Assembly: GCF_013365535.1 (NCBI RefSeq)
Contig: NZ_CP053590.1
Location: forward strand, 3,834,501 to 3,898,500
Direction of reading: 5' to 3'
Source of the DNA: Aquimarina sp. TRL1
Lineage (GTDB): Bacteria > Bacteroidota > Bacteroidia > Flavobacteriales > Flavobacteriaceae
DNA length: 64,000 nt
The translations under genes and the position numbers were made by a program. Each line of letters starts with the position of its first letter. Position 1 is the stretch's first letter. Below, one piece after another: positions 27,633-35,941 of the stretch. The notes below the pieces were generated by a model, which saw only the letters and a program-made list of their open reading frames with translations, did not search any database and was not told the DNA's origin.

Positions 27633-29450
27633 TTAATTTAATTTTAAGATTCCTCCGGATACTTCAGTCATGGCACTACCGGAGACTTTGGTTTGTGGGC
27701 TATTGAGCTCTGCCCCAGCCAGTCCCTCTACAATGGCATTTTGTCCTTTGGCAGTCATATCACTACTGGCTTCTATTGCCAGTGCTGCATTACTGCGTAC
27801 TGTCGTATCTGCTTCGGATTGCAGTTCTACGGTTCCCTGACTGATCGCTTTTACCGCTGTTTCGGCAGCGACTTCTACATTTTGCTGGGCACCAAGGGTG
27901 ATGTTTTCTTCGGCAGTGATATGTACATTTTTTGCCGAGATATTAATATCTTCTGTAGCATTAATAGTCAATGATTTTGCCTGGGTATCAAAAGTGATGA
28001 TACTACCATCATTATCATAAATATTGATCTTTTCTTCTCCTTCGGTATCATTGAGTTCTATGGTATGACCGCTTCGGGTTCGAATAGCTTTGACATTATT
28101 TTGCTCGCTTTGCCAGTTCTCTGCCTTAGCGACTCCATGATATAAACTCCCTGCTACATAGGGACGTTCTGAATGGTTATTTTCGAACTGACATACTACG
28201 GTTTCTCCGGTTTCCGGAATAAAATGAAATCCTTTATCTGCCCCGGCATGAGGTGTTAATACCCGAATCCAGGGAGTGGTCTCTCCGGTAATTTCCTGAA
28301 AAGGAAATTGTATTTTTACCCGGCTCATCCCCTCCGGATCAGCATTGTCCGTCACTTTCCCTATTTCGATAGTACTAACCGGATGCTGTAACATAGTGGC
28401 TAAAGGATATACATCTATTTCTGTGGTAATTGCCTGAAAGTGATTTTTGTAATTTCCGCCTTCTATATTGGTATGGCGTACCTCAATTACCCGAAAGCTT
28501 CCATAGCCTTCGACCCGAACCACTGCTCCCAACTGTATTCCGGGATTGTCACTGACACCATGAGCAATCACCTGCTTGGATTCTATAGCTTGTGTATGGA
28601 ACTCTACTTGCTGCTCAAAACGTTGTTGGAGATTTTGATCCGTTACTCCGTGATGATAGATATTGGTTTCCTTGCTATAGAGTACATTCCCTTTATTGGT
28701 CGCCAGACTGTGATAGCCTGCTGCAGCGGTTGCGACTTCACTGCTTCGTTTCTGATACAGTTCATTGGTTAAGTAATCTTGTGTTGCATAGGCAAATTTA
28801 TTAGGTGTAGGCCGCATTCGTACCGAAAAAGATTCCAGATCTCTTCCATATACAAGTTGGGTCTCTTCATTAGAAGGGGTTCCAAAAACCAGTTGTACAC
28901 CATCGTAATAGAACCAGTTATTCGTACTAGCTGCTAAGCGGGCACTATAGGCAAAATTACTTTCGTTTTTTTGTACACTATAATGAATGGTATCAGATTG
29001 TCTGGGAGCAAAAGCAGTGGCTAACTTCCCTACATCGTACCCCTGATAGGTTCGTTCTAACAACTCTGTGAGGTCGAGATCCATATAAGAAGTCGTATGG
29101 ATTCCATCATCTGCCAATATTGTCGTACTCATTGCTTCAATGATCACAATATCTCCTGAAGCTCCAGACTGATGTGCTTTGGTCGCATTAACTGCTGTGA
29201 TTAATCCTTTGAACTGTAATTCGCGATAATCCTGATACTGTGCTTCTGCCTGTACCTGTACAATAATGGTTTCTCCTAAAAGATCCTTGCTGTCTCCGAT
29301 AATTTCATCAGAAGCATGCTCTAATACATCGGTTCTACACACCAATTCGAGATAGTGATGATCCCCTAAATGTTGTTGAATAGATAAGCTGCGAAACGAA
29401 GGAATGACCCTTCCGGAGATTGCTATTTGGGTATTGCTAAGCGTTGCCAT
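27633..29450 (-). CDS. vgrG: Type VI secretion spike protein VgrG
   Basis: A 605-residue spike protein. The N-terminal gp27-like region (about 1-350) carries typical stretches such as ESNFAYSARLAASTNNWFYYDG and LVYGRDLESFSVR. The gp5-like OB fold lies at about 355-445 (IGKVTDNADPEGMSRVKIQFPF, TPWIRVLTPHAGADKGFHFIPE, GETVVCQFENNHSERPYVAGS). A C-terminal beta-prism of short repeats follows (INATEDINISAKNVHITAEENITLGA and on), with no extra toxin domain. The sequence style is that of the Bacteroidota type VI system (T6SS-iii). It begins the island transcript; a TATTTTTG element at 29514-29507 is a possible -7 site about 60 bases upstream of the ATG. No sheath or membrane-complex genes are in the window. 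Confidence 0.93.
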   Translation of the reverse strand: MATLSNTQIAISGRVIPSFRSLSIQQHLGDHHYLELVCRTDVLEHASDEIIGDSKDLLGETIIVQVQAEAQYQDYRELQFKGLITAVNATKAHQSGASGDIVIIEAMSTTILADDGIHTTSYMDLDLTELLERTYQGYDVGKLATAFAPRQSDTIHYSVQKNESNFAYSARLAASTNNWFYYDGVQLVFGTPSNEETQLVYGRDLESFSVRMRPTPNKFAYATQDYLTNELYQKRSSEVATAAAGYHSLATNKGNVLYSKETNIYHHGVTDQNLQQRFEQQVEFHTQAIESKQVIAHGVSDNPGIQLGAVVRVEGYGSFRVIEVRHTNIEGGNYKNHFQAITTEIDVYPLATMLQHPVSTIEIGKVTDNADPEGMSRVKIQFPFQEITGETTPWIRVLTPHAGADKGFHFIPETGETVVCQFENNHSERPYVAGSLYHGVAKAENWQSEQNNVKAIRTRSGHTIELNDTEGEEKINIYDNDGSIITFDTQAKSLTINATEDINISAKNVHITAEENITLGAQQNVEVAAETAVKAISQGTVELQSEADTTVRSNAALAIEASSDMTAKGQNAIVEGLAGAELNSPQTKVSGSAMTEVSGGILKLN

Positions 29451-30335
29451 GTTGAGAGAAAAGTCTGTATGTGGTTATTAATTAGGTTTTTAAGCGCGGG
29501 GAGTTCCAAAAATAAAAAGAAAAAATGAATTAAAAAATAAGACAGGGAGGGGATTTTTCCCCTTTTTGCAGTAGTTTCAGTAAATCACTTCAGCGTAAAA
29601 ACGAGAAATGTTCTTACGAGAAAAGAGGATTCATTCAGAGAATGCCTCAGGACATTAAATTTCAATTCTTGCGTATATTGTTTATTGATACTCAAAAAAA
29701 ACTGTATTTATAGTTCTCACAGCGGGGTACTTAAGAGAAATTCATTCAAATATGTCCCTTGATTATTGTATAAAAAGTAGTAGATAAACTGTTGATTTTA
29801 CAGCATTTTTTAATGTTTTTGAACTAAAAATCTCTCTGTAAAGCCGTGTTTTTATAGTTTAGTTCTTACTTTTAGGAAGCTCTGGTGTGAGGAAGTATAA
29901 GCTTCTTATAAAATAACAGGCTCTTTTTCTTGTTCTATACCACATTTTTATAAAATAGGTTATTTTATACAAATTTCAGATGAGTGGAGGAAGATCAGGT
30001 TCGCGCTGAATTGTTTTAGAGAGAGGGGGGCTAGAAAAGAACGATGATGATTGTTGTTCTTATTGTTGAATTCTCATCAAATTCCCGTGTTTTCTATTCT
30101 TTTACTAGAGAATTCTAATGCCTGAGGGATGCTGTACGGAAACAGCGTACTTTCGTAGGCGTTATACCCGTTGTGATTTGAATTTATCAATACCGAAACG
30201 ATGTTTAGTAAGGGAGTTACGATTACAACTTGGTATAATGAGTAGAACCGAAAAGGAACAGAAATGTATTCTTTGAGGAACACAAATTCAACATTAAAAC
30301 ACAGGTACTTTTTAAAAAAAACATCTTAATTGATT
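29451..30335. other. Long intergenic region at the edge of the type VI island
   Basis: 885 bases without a convincing gene. A 68-codon minus-strand frame at 30077-30283 has no start context, no family look and a composition unlike the neighbours. I see a possible promoter element for vgrG (29507-29514) and otherwise only AT-rich sequence, with short runs such as the small GCTGT/ACAGC hairpin near 30130. No tRNA, integrase site or long repeat was found. Confidence 0.5.
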
Positions 30336-31037
30336 ATGAAGCGAATTATTATTACCGTAAGCTGCTGTATTCTTTTACTGTCTTTCAACTCTTGTTATGT
30401 ATTAAAAAAATCAGATGATTTTTATGGGATTGGAACTACGGGTAAGAATACTTTATACGTGATTGATATTTCCGGGAGTATGGAGGGAATAGATGAAGGG
30501 TCTGTAAAAGATCAGTTGATGCGGGAAGCAGGAAACAAAGCAGGAAGTGAAGTAGGGAAATTAATAGGAGGTAAGATCGGAAGTCTATTGGGGAAACAAG
30601 TAACGAAACAAGCGACAAAACTAGGAGCAGTAAAGCGTAAACTAATTCCTGCAATCAAAGGGTTACCTGATGGTAAAAAGTTTGCGGTATATGCATACTC
30701 AGATAAGGTGACAAAACAATCGAATGAGTTGAGAATAGCCAGTAATACTTCGAGAACTTCATCTAATATTTTTGTAGAGCATCTCAAAGCTTCCGGAGGA
30801 ACTCATACGATGGAAGCACTCTTAGAAGGGCTGGTTCTGAATGGAGTAGAAGAAATCGTATTAATGAGTGATGGATTACCAAATACAAACCCTGATCAGA
30901 TACTGGAAGAAATACGAAAAAGCAATACTAAAGGAATTGTGATTCATACCATTGCATTTGGAGAAGATGCGGATCATAATTTTATGAGAACACTGGCACA
31001 GGAGAATGGAGGAACCTTCGTGACTTCTAAAATGTGA
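30336..31037 (+). CDS. vWA-domain lipoprotein
   Basis: A 233-residue lipoprotein. The ATG at 30336 is preferred to a TTG two codons earlier. The signal ends at a lipobox-like FNSC (Cys20). The rest is one von Willebrand factor A domain: MIDAS DISGS at 44-48, ASGGTHT in the middle (MIDAS Thr) and VLMSDGLPN (MIDAS Asp), ending HTIAFGEDADHNFMRTLAQ. The fold is interrupted after the MIDAS loop by about 45 residues rich in Gly, Lys and Val with GxxxG spacing (AGSEVGKLIGGKIGSLLGKQ), resembling a glycine zipper. It probably binds a protein partner at the envelope through a metal ion. It is a single gene; no link to the type VI island is shown. Confidence 0.8.
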   Translation: MKRIIITVSCCILLLSFNSCYVLKKSDDFYGIGTTGKNTLYVIDISGSMEGIDEGSVKDQLMREAGNKAGSEVGKLIGGKIGSLLGKQVTKQATKLGAVKRKLIPAIKGLPDGKKFAVYAYSDKVTKQSNELRIASNTSRTSSNIFVEHLKASGGTHTMEALLEGLVLNGVEEIVLMSDGLPNTNPDQILEEIRKSNTKGIVIHTIAFGEDADHNFMRTLAQENGGTFVTSKM

Positions 31038-31447
31038 TATAAAAGTAGCGATTTTTGCGAGTTTGCCCCAGCGAGAATAAGAATGGGATTCTAAAAATTT
31101 TTGATATTATCATAAGCAAGAATGTTTTGTACTCCTTATTTAAAGCAGTAATAGGGAATCTGTTTGCTGTGAATATATGACGTAGTAAATGAGAACAATT
31201 ACATGAGGATCTACCAGGTGTATAAATAGTTGCCCAAAATAATGAATTATAGGGCTTACTGTGAGGGGTGATTGCCCGATTTTTGGGCAGCTATGCTTTC
31301 TATATACTGTTTCAAAACATCACATTGATTATTAGGGATAGTTGTATAGGATGTCAAAAGAAGTTTGACAATAGGGGCAGAGGGGTATCATATCAACTCA
31401 AAAGCGGTTAGTGATGCTATAGGAGATAAGAGCCCCCTAAACCCTTT
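31038..31447. other. Intergenic region with a spaced inverted repeat
   Basis: No gene is seen. It contains a perfect 9-bp inverted repeat, TGCCCAAAA (31231-31239) and TTTTGGGCA (31281-31289), with 41 bases between the arms that include smaller pairings (AGGGC with GCCC). It could fold as an RNA hairpin or be a protein site. Nothing else stands out. Confidence 0.45.
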
Positions 31448-31496
31448 AAAAAAAGCACCCTCAGGAATATTCATTATTCCTGAGGGTGCTTTTTTA
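31448..31496 (-). terminator. Terminator of the BNR-repeat gene
   Basis: Strong symmetric hairpin, arms AAAAAGCACCCTCAGGAAT and ATTCCTGAGGGTGCTTTTT, with A/T runs on both sides. It lies just beyond the stop of the minus-strand gene at 31550 and may act in both directions. Confidence 0.85.
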
Positions 31497-31549
31497 TGAA
31501 TTTAAACCACTTCATAAGTATAAAGAAGCGTTTTTTATTCTCTGGGTAG

Positions 31550-34500
31550 TTATTTTTTGAGAAAATCAGTTTTATTACTTACTTCAATTGGTGGTAGCTG
31601 CTTTTTAGCCAGGTATTTCGTCAATTTTGCCAATTGTTTTTTTGAAATTGTTTCAAAAGCAGTGCTTCCTTTTTTCAAACGAGTTTCCAGTACTTCTTTG
31701 TTTTCTAACTGTGCTGCAGATGGTTTCTCGAACTGGTTGGCAACATCTCCATATAGATCGGCTAATTTTTCACGTAATTGAGGTTCAGCTTCATTTACAT
31801 AATTATCCCCAGAGGTAACAACCAAACTATTTTTTAACTCTTCTAAGGCGGTGATCGCCTGAGTGGCTACTTTTTTAGCAGCAGGATCTTCTTTTAATAA
31901 TTGCCGTGCTCGCTGTAGTGGCTGATCGATTTGATATACCAGATAGGCAAGAGTTTCCATATCATTAAACAGAGCTGTTGTTACTTTTTGTTGAGCAATT
32001 CGCTCCTCAGAAGTGATAATAGAGGTAGGGTCGTTTTGCAGGGTGATAAGCGACTCGTATGTTTTCTTTCCTTTAGTCAAGAGTACCTTATAGGTTCCGG
32101 CAGGGACTCTGGGGGCAGTAAATCCTCCAAAAGTAAATGTCTTTCCGGCTGCTACTTTAGGCGCTTTTGTTCTGTAGTTCCAGGAAACAATATTGATTCC
32201 CTTGGATTTTCCAGGAGTGAGATCTACTAATACATTCCCATTCATATCTGCAATTTCCAGCTTCATTTTTCCGAATGTGTGTCGCTTTTTGAGATAGTAT
32301 ATGATCTGGGCATTTGAGGGTGGATTATCTCCGACAAATTGAAGTTCGGTACTTCCTCCACCAAAACCACCTTCTTCCTTAATAACCATAGGTTTGCTAT
32401 CAAAAAAGTGAACGTTTTTTTGTAGCATAGACTGATTGATTTGACGCAGGGGAGAGATGTCGTCAATAATGATAATTCCTCGTCCGTGAGTTCCCATGAC
32501 CAGATCATTGGTTTTCTTTTGCAGGTCTATAAAATGTACTGCGGTTGCCGGCATGTTATTGGTAAAACGCGACCAATGTTTTCCTCCGTCAATAGTGATA
32601 AATAAACCAAATTCTGTTCCCAGATATAAAAGGTCTTTATTTTCATAATCTTCCTGAATATTTCTGGCGAATCCTACAATGTCATCAGTAACCAAAGAGG
32701 TCCAGGTATCTCCATAATCCGTGGTTTTATAGACATAAGGTTTCATGTCATTTTGCGTATGACCATCGAATACTGCATAGGCAGTTCCTTTGTGATGTAC
32801 ACTTGCTTCTATATGATAGACCCAAGTATGGGCAGGAACTCCCTGAATATTGGAAGTTTTATTTTGCCAGGTTTTCCCTCCGTCTTTGGTAATTTGTACA
32901 TTCCCGTCATCGGTTCCTACCCAAATGATGTTTTCATCTATAGGAGATTCGGCAATAGTAAAGATAGTCGTATGCGTTTCTGCTCCTGATTTGTCCGTAG
33001 AGATCCCTCCTGATTCTTTGTCTTGTTTTGCAGAGTCATTGGTAGTAAGGTCCGGAGATATTTTAGTCCAGGTATCTCCTTTGTCATTACTGACATGTAC
33101 AAACTGACTACCAATATAGATTCTGTCAGCCTGATGCTCACTGATGGCAATGGGGGCATTCCAGTTGAACCGTAACTCCGCTTCACCTTTTATTTGTAGG
33201 GGTTTAATGTCTTTTACCTTGTTTTTGGTGACATCGTATCTCCATACGCTTTGTGCTCCCTGCATTTCGGAATAAATAATATGTTCCTTAGGATGTTTTA
33301 ATACCCTGAATCCATCTCCATACCCCACCGATTTCCAGTCTCTTGCTTCGATACCTCCCGGCGAAGTAGAAGGACCGTACCAGGATCCGTTATCTTGTAA
33401 TCCTCCATAGATATTGTATGGTTCTTGATTGTCTACACTGATGTGGTAAAACTGAGAAAGAGGCAGGTTATCAACCATATCCATAGTAGCTCCTCCATCC
33501 CAACTGCGATATACTCCTCCATCAGTTCCTACATACATACGATCCGAATTGTGAATATCGAATACAATATCATGAATATCGGCATGCATATTTCCCAGGT
33601 TCTTAAAGGTTTTTCCACCATCTCTGGAGATAGACCCGAATAAACCACCTTTGACCAGTATGTCCGGATTTTTAGGATCTACCACAATTCTGGAGAAATA
33701 AAAAGGACGTACCACTAAACCAAAATCTCCATTGAGAAGCTTCCAGCTAGCTCCCGCATCATCTGATCGGTATAGTCCTTTGTCTTTTTTACTTTCGATT
33801 ACGGTATAGATAATAGAAGGATTAGAAGGAGCTATTGCTATTGCCAATCGTCCTAAGTCTCCTTCTGGAAATCCATTGTGTATTTTGTTCCATGTTTTTC
33901 CGGAATCTGTAGATTTATACAAGGCACTGTTAGGACCTCCGGAGTTAAATCCCCAGGCGGTTCTTCTGAATTCCCACATGGCAGCATATAGAATTGCCGG
34001 ATTATCTGGATCCATAACCAGGTCATTGATTCCGGTTTTTGCATCTATATACAATACCTTATTCCATGTTTTTCCTCCATCGGTGGTTTTATATACGCCT
34101 CGTTCTTCACTATCACCCCACAAAGCACCTAATACACCTACATATATTTCATTTGAATTTTTAGGATTGATCTGAATACTACTGATACGTTCAGATTTAT
34201 CGAAACCTATTTTTTTCCAATTGGCTCCTCCATCATTAGATTTGTATAACCCATCTCCGATAGAGACGCTATTTCTAGTCCAGATTTCTCCAGTTCCAAC
34301 CCAGATCGTGTTATCAGGATCATTAGGGTCTATAGCAATCGCCCCGATAGATTGCGCATGTTTGTCGAATATGGGAGAGAAACTGGCTCCGCCATTAGTG
34401 GATTTCCAAACTCCTCCTCCTGCTGCACCAGCATATATAATACGATCATTGGTAGGGTGGTTTTGCAGATCAATGATACGACCACTCATAAGAGCAGGAC

Positions 34501-34618
34501 CAATATGTCTGGCCTCGAGATTACCGAAGAGTTCTTTTCCTTTGAGTACGATTTCCTGAGCTTGTATGGATAATGACATAGCAATAACCATACAGGCAAT
34601 GGTTAATTTTCTGTACAT
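31550..34618 (-). CDS. Secreted sortilin-like BNR/VPS10 propeller protein
   Basis: A 1022-residue exported protein. The ATG at 34618 places the signal peptide (MYRKLTIACMVIAMSLSIQAQ) at the N-terminus; an ATG 45 bases upstream would precede it with 15 odd residues. Two seven-bladed propellers are made of BNR/Asp-box repeats, such as GVWKSTNGGASFSPIF, LYKSNDGGANWKKIG, VYKTTDGGKTWNKVL, LYRSDDAGASWKLL and VQITKDGGKTWQNK, spanning about 40-700. The last 300 residues form a beta domain (FTFGGFTAPRVPAGTYKVLL) and a helical tail. This layout is common in Bacteroidota proteins annotated as sortilin-like or glycosyl hydrolase; no catalytic site is evident. A perfect -7 element lies at 34690-34697. Confidence 0.85.
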   Translation of the reverse strand: MYRKLTIACMVIAMSLSIQAQEIVLKGKELFGNLEARHIGPALMSGRIIDLQNHPTNDRIIYAGAAGGGVWKSTNGGASFSPIFDKHAQSIGAIAIDPNDPDNTIWVGTGEIWTRNSVSIGDGLYKSNDGGANWKKIGFDKSERISSIQINPKNSNEIYVGVLGALWGDSEERGVYKTTDGGKTWNKVLYIDAKTGINDLVMDPDNPAILYAAMWEFRRTAWGFNSGGPNSALYKSTDSGKTWNKIHNGFPEGDLGRLAIAIAPSNPSIIYTVIESKKDKGLYRSDDAGASWKLLNGDFGLVVRPFYFSRIVVDPKNPDILVKGGLFGSISRDGGKTFKNLGNMHADIHDIVFDIHNSDRMYVGTDGGVYRSWDGGATMDMVDNLPLSQFYHISVDNQEPYNIYGGLQDNGSWYGPSTSPGGIEARDWKSVGYGDGFRVLKHPKEHIIYSEMQGAQSVWRYDVTKNKVKDIKPLQIKGEAELRFNWNAPIAISEHQADRIYIGSQFVHVSNDKGDTWTKISPDLTTNDSAKQDKESGGISTDKSGAETHTTIFTIAESPIDENIIWVGTDDGNVQITKDGGKTWQNKTSNIQGVPAHTWVYHIEASVHHKGTAYAVFDGHTQNDMKPYVYKTTDYGDTWTSLVTDDIVGFARNIQEDYENKDLLYLGTEFGLFITIDGGKHWSRFTNNMPATAVHFIDLQKKTNDLVMGTHGRGIIIIDDISPLRQINQSMLQKNVHFFDSKPMVIKEEGGFGGGSTELQFVGDNPPSNAQIIYYLKKRHTFGKMKLEIADMNGNVLVDLTPGKSKGINIVSWNYRTKAPKVAAGKTFTFGGFTAPRVPAGTYKVLLTKGKKTYESLITLQNDPTSIITSEERIAQQKVTTALFNDMETLAYLVYQIDQPLQRARQLLKEDPAAKKVATQAITALEELKNSLVVTSGDNYVNEAEPQLREKLADLYGDVANQFEKPSAAQLENKEVLETRLKKGSTAFETISKKQLAKLTKYLAKKQLPPIEVSNKTDFLKK

Positions 34619-34689
34619 AGTATATTGTTTTTTGATGATTTGCTCACTGAGTGAGTTCCACATTGGTGGTGTATACTTTAGGCGGTAAC

Positions 34690-34697
34690 CAAAAGTA
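34690..34697 (-). promoter_or_regulatory. -7 element upstream of the BNR-repeat gene
   Basis: Minus-strand TACTTTTG matches TAnnTTTG, about 72 bases before the chosen ATG. No clear TTG is placed upstream. Confidence 0.4.
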
Positions 34698-34798
34698 GAA
34701 AATAGCTTTTAGTAGAAAACAGATAGAAGGGGGAATGTTATTTAATACTTAAAAACAGATCTCTATTGCGATAGCACAATAGAGATCAAAGTAGTGGA

Positions 34799-35536
34799 TT
34801 ATTTTTTTTCAGGGAAAGCGAATTTCTCTGCTGCTATTTCTGGATCAATTTTGAATTCTTTGAACTCCATTGTTTGGAATTGATTACTCTGAGAGAACGG
34901 AAAATATAATCCGTTTACCTCCTGATAATCACTGATTGAACTTTTTATAGATTGTCCTTTCATAGGACCTTCTGTAATTTGCTCCTCAACTACAATTGGA
35001 ACAAAGTTTTCTGTATCAAAATAATAGTGAGAGATATTAGGTTGTTTTTGTCCGTTAATCAGTAGTGGAGTTTTAGTAATTTTAACCTTAAAGGTTTCTG
35101 TACCATCTACAGTTTCCTTACCGATTAATTCTACAGTGTATCCTTTTTCCTTATAATTAAGGAATGGAGAAGGCCAGTCTTTTGCCGCATTCTTCATATT
35201 TTCCGTAGCTTCACTATCGCTTTTTTCGGGTTCCATTGTCATTTGATTTCTAGACCATGAAGTGGTTCCGTCATAAGCAGCCCATATCATGCGCTGTCCC
35301 TGGAATTCAATGGTAGTAGATTGTTTTCCATCTTTGGTCATCAATTGCTCAAAAGGGATCTCCAGTCCCTGCATTTTCATAACTCCGATCATTTCGACAC
35401 CTTTTAACTTGTTCCAGTTTTCTTTTCCACCGGTATTTTCGAAATAGGTGTCAATGATTTCATCGGCAGTCTGTGCCTGTGAAGAGAGTGCAGCTATAAA
35501 AAAAAGCCCTACTATAAAATGTTTAAGTGCGTTCAT
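34799..35536 (-). CDS. LolA-like outer-membrane lipoprotein-sorting family protein
   Basis: A 245-residue exported protein with a signal peptide (MNALKHFIVGLFFIAALSSQAQ). The mature chain begins TADEIIDTYFENTGGKENWN, a typical start for LolA/LolB-like half-barrel proteins in Bacteroidota, and continues with alternating strands: GVMKMQGLEIPFEQLM, GKETVDGTETFKVKIT, HYYFDTENFVPIVVEEQ and SISDYQEVNGLYFPFS. The last is the usual closing pattern of this family. It probably binds a lipid or lipoprotein acyl chain in the periplasm, but it is not LolA itself in the sense of an essential carrier that can be named. It stands alone, about 180 bases upstream of the BNR gene on the same strand. Confidence 0.7.
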   Translation of the reverse strand: MNALKHFIVGLFFIAALSSQAQTADEIIDTYFENTGGKENWNKLKGVEMIGVMKMQGLEIPFEQLMTKDGKQSTTIEFQGQRMIWAAYDGTTSWSRNQMTMEPEKSDSEATENMKNAAKDWPSPFLNYKEKGYTVELIGKETVDGTETFKVKITKTPLLINGQKQPNISHYYFDTENFVPIVVEEQITEGPMKGQSIKSSISDYQEVNGLYFPFSQSNQFQTMEFKEFKIDPEIAAEKFAFPEKK

Positions 35537-35941
35537 GAGTGTGTATTTTTTATCTGTATAACGTTAGTCTGTAAAAAGTTTTTTTTGTTACATTATTTTT
35601 TTGTGTATTAAATTAATATATAGTGAATTGACCAGATATCATTCCTTTTTTTTAAGAAATCAAAACAAGTATTCGTTAGAAGAATAAGGAGGTTTGAACA
35701 TAATTGTACCAGATAATCAAATGTTTAAAATACTCGGAAGCTTAGCTTGCATTAAGACCATTTCTTGATCTAATTAGATAATACCTGAATAAAAATAGAT
35801 TCGTAACGTTATATAAATACCCATTATCGTATGAAGAAAGTTGTCGTAGAAAAATAGTAATGATTTTGTAACCTGTACATTACAATATCGTGATCTGGTG
35901 GGGTGTACCTTTAGCCTAATTTTAAAACCACTTACATACTC
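35537..35941. other. Divergent intergenic region with a candidate nuclease promoter
   Basis: 405 bases between divergent genes. TACCTTTA at 35906-35913 is one base off the TAnnTTTG element and lies 29 bases before the endonuclease ATG; no good -33 element is seen. No gene, repeat or RNA was recognised in the rest, which is AT-rich. Confidence 0.45.

Noticed and set aside
20420..29450. Complete type VI secretion gene cluster
   Set aside because: Only vgrG, PAAR, effector and immunity parts are present; no sheath, baseplate, ClpV or membrane-complex gene is in the window, so it is an auxiliary island.
30077..30283. 68-codon minus-strand frame in the vgrG upstream spacer
   Set aside because: No start context, no recognisable domain and amino-acid use unlike real proteins here.
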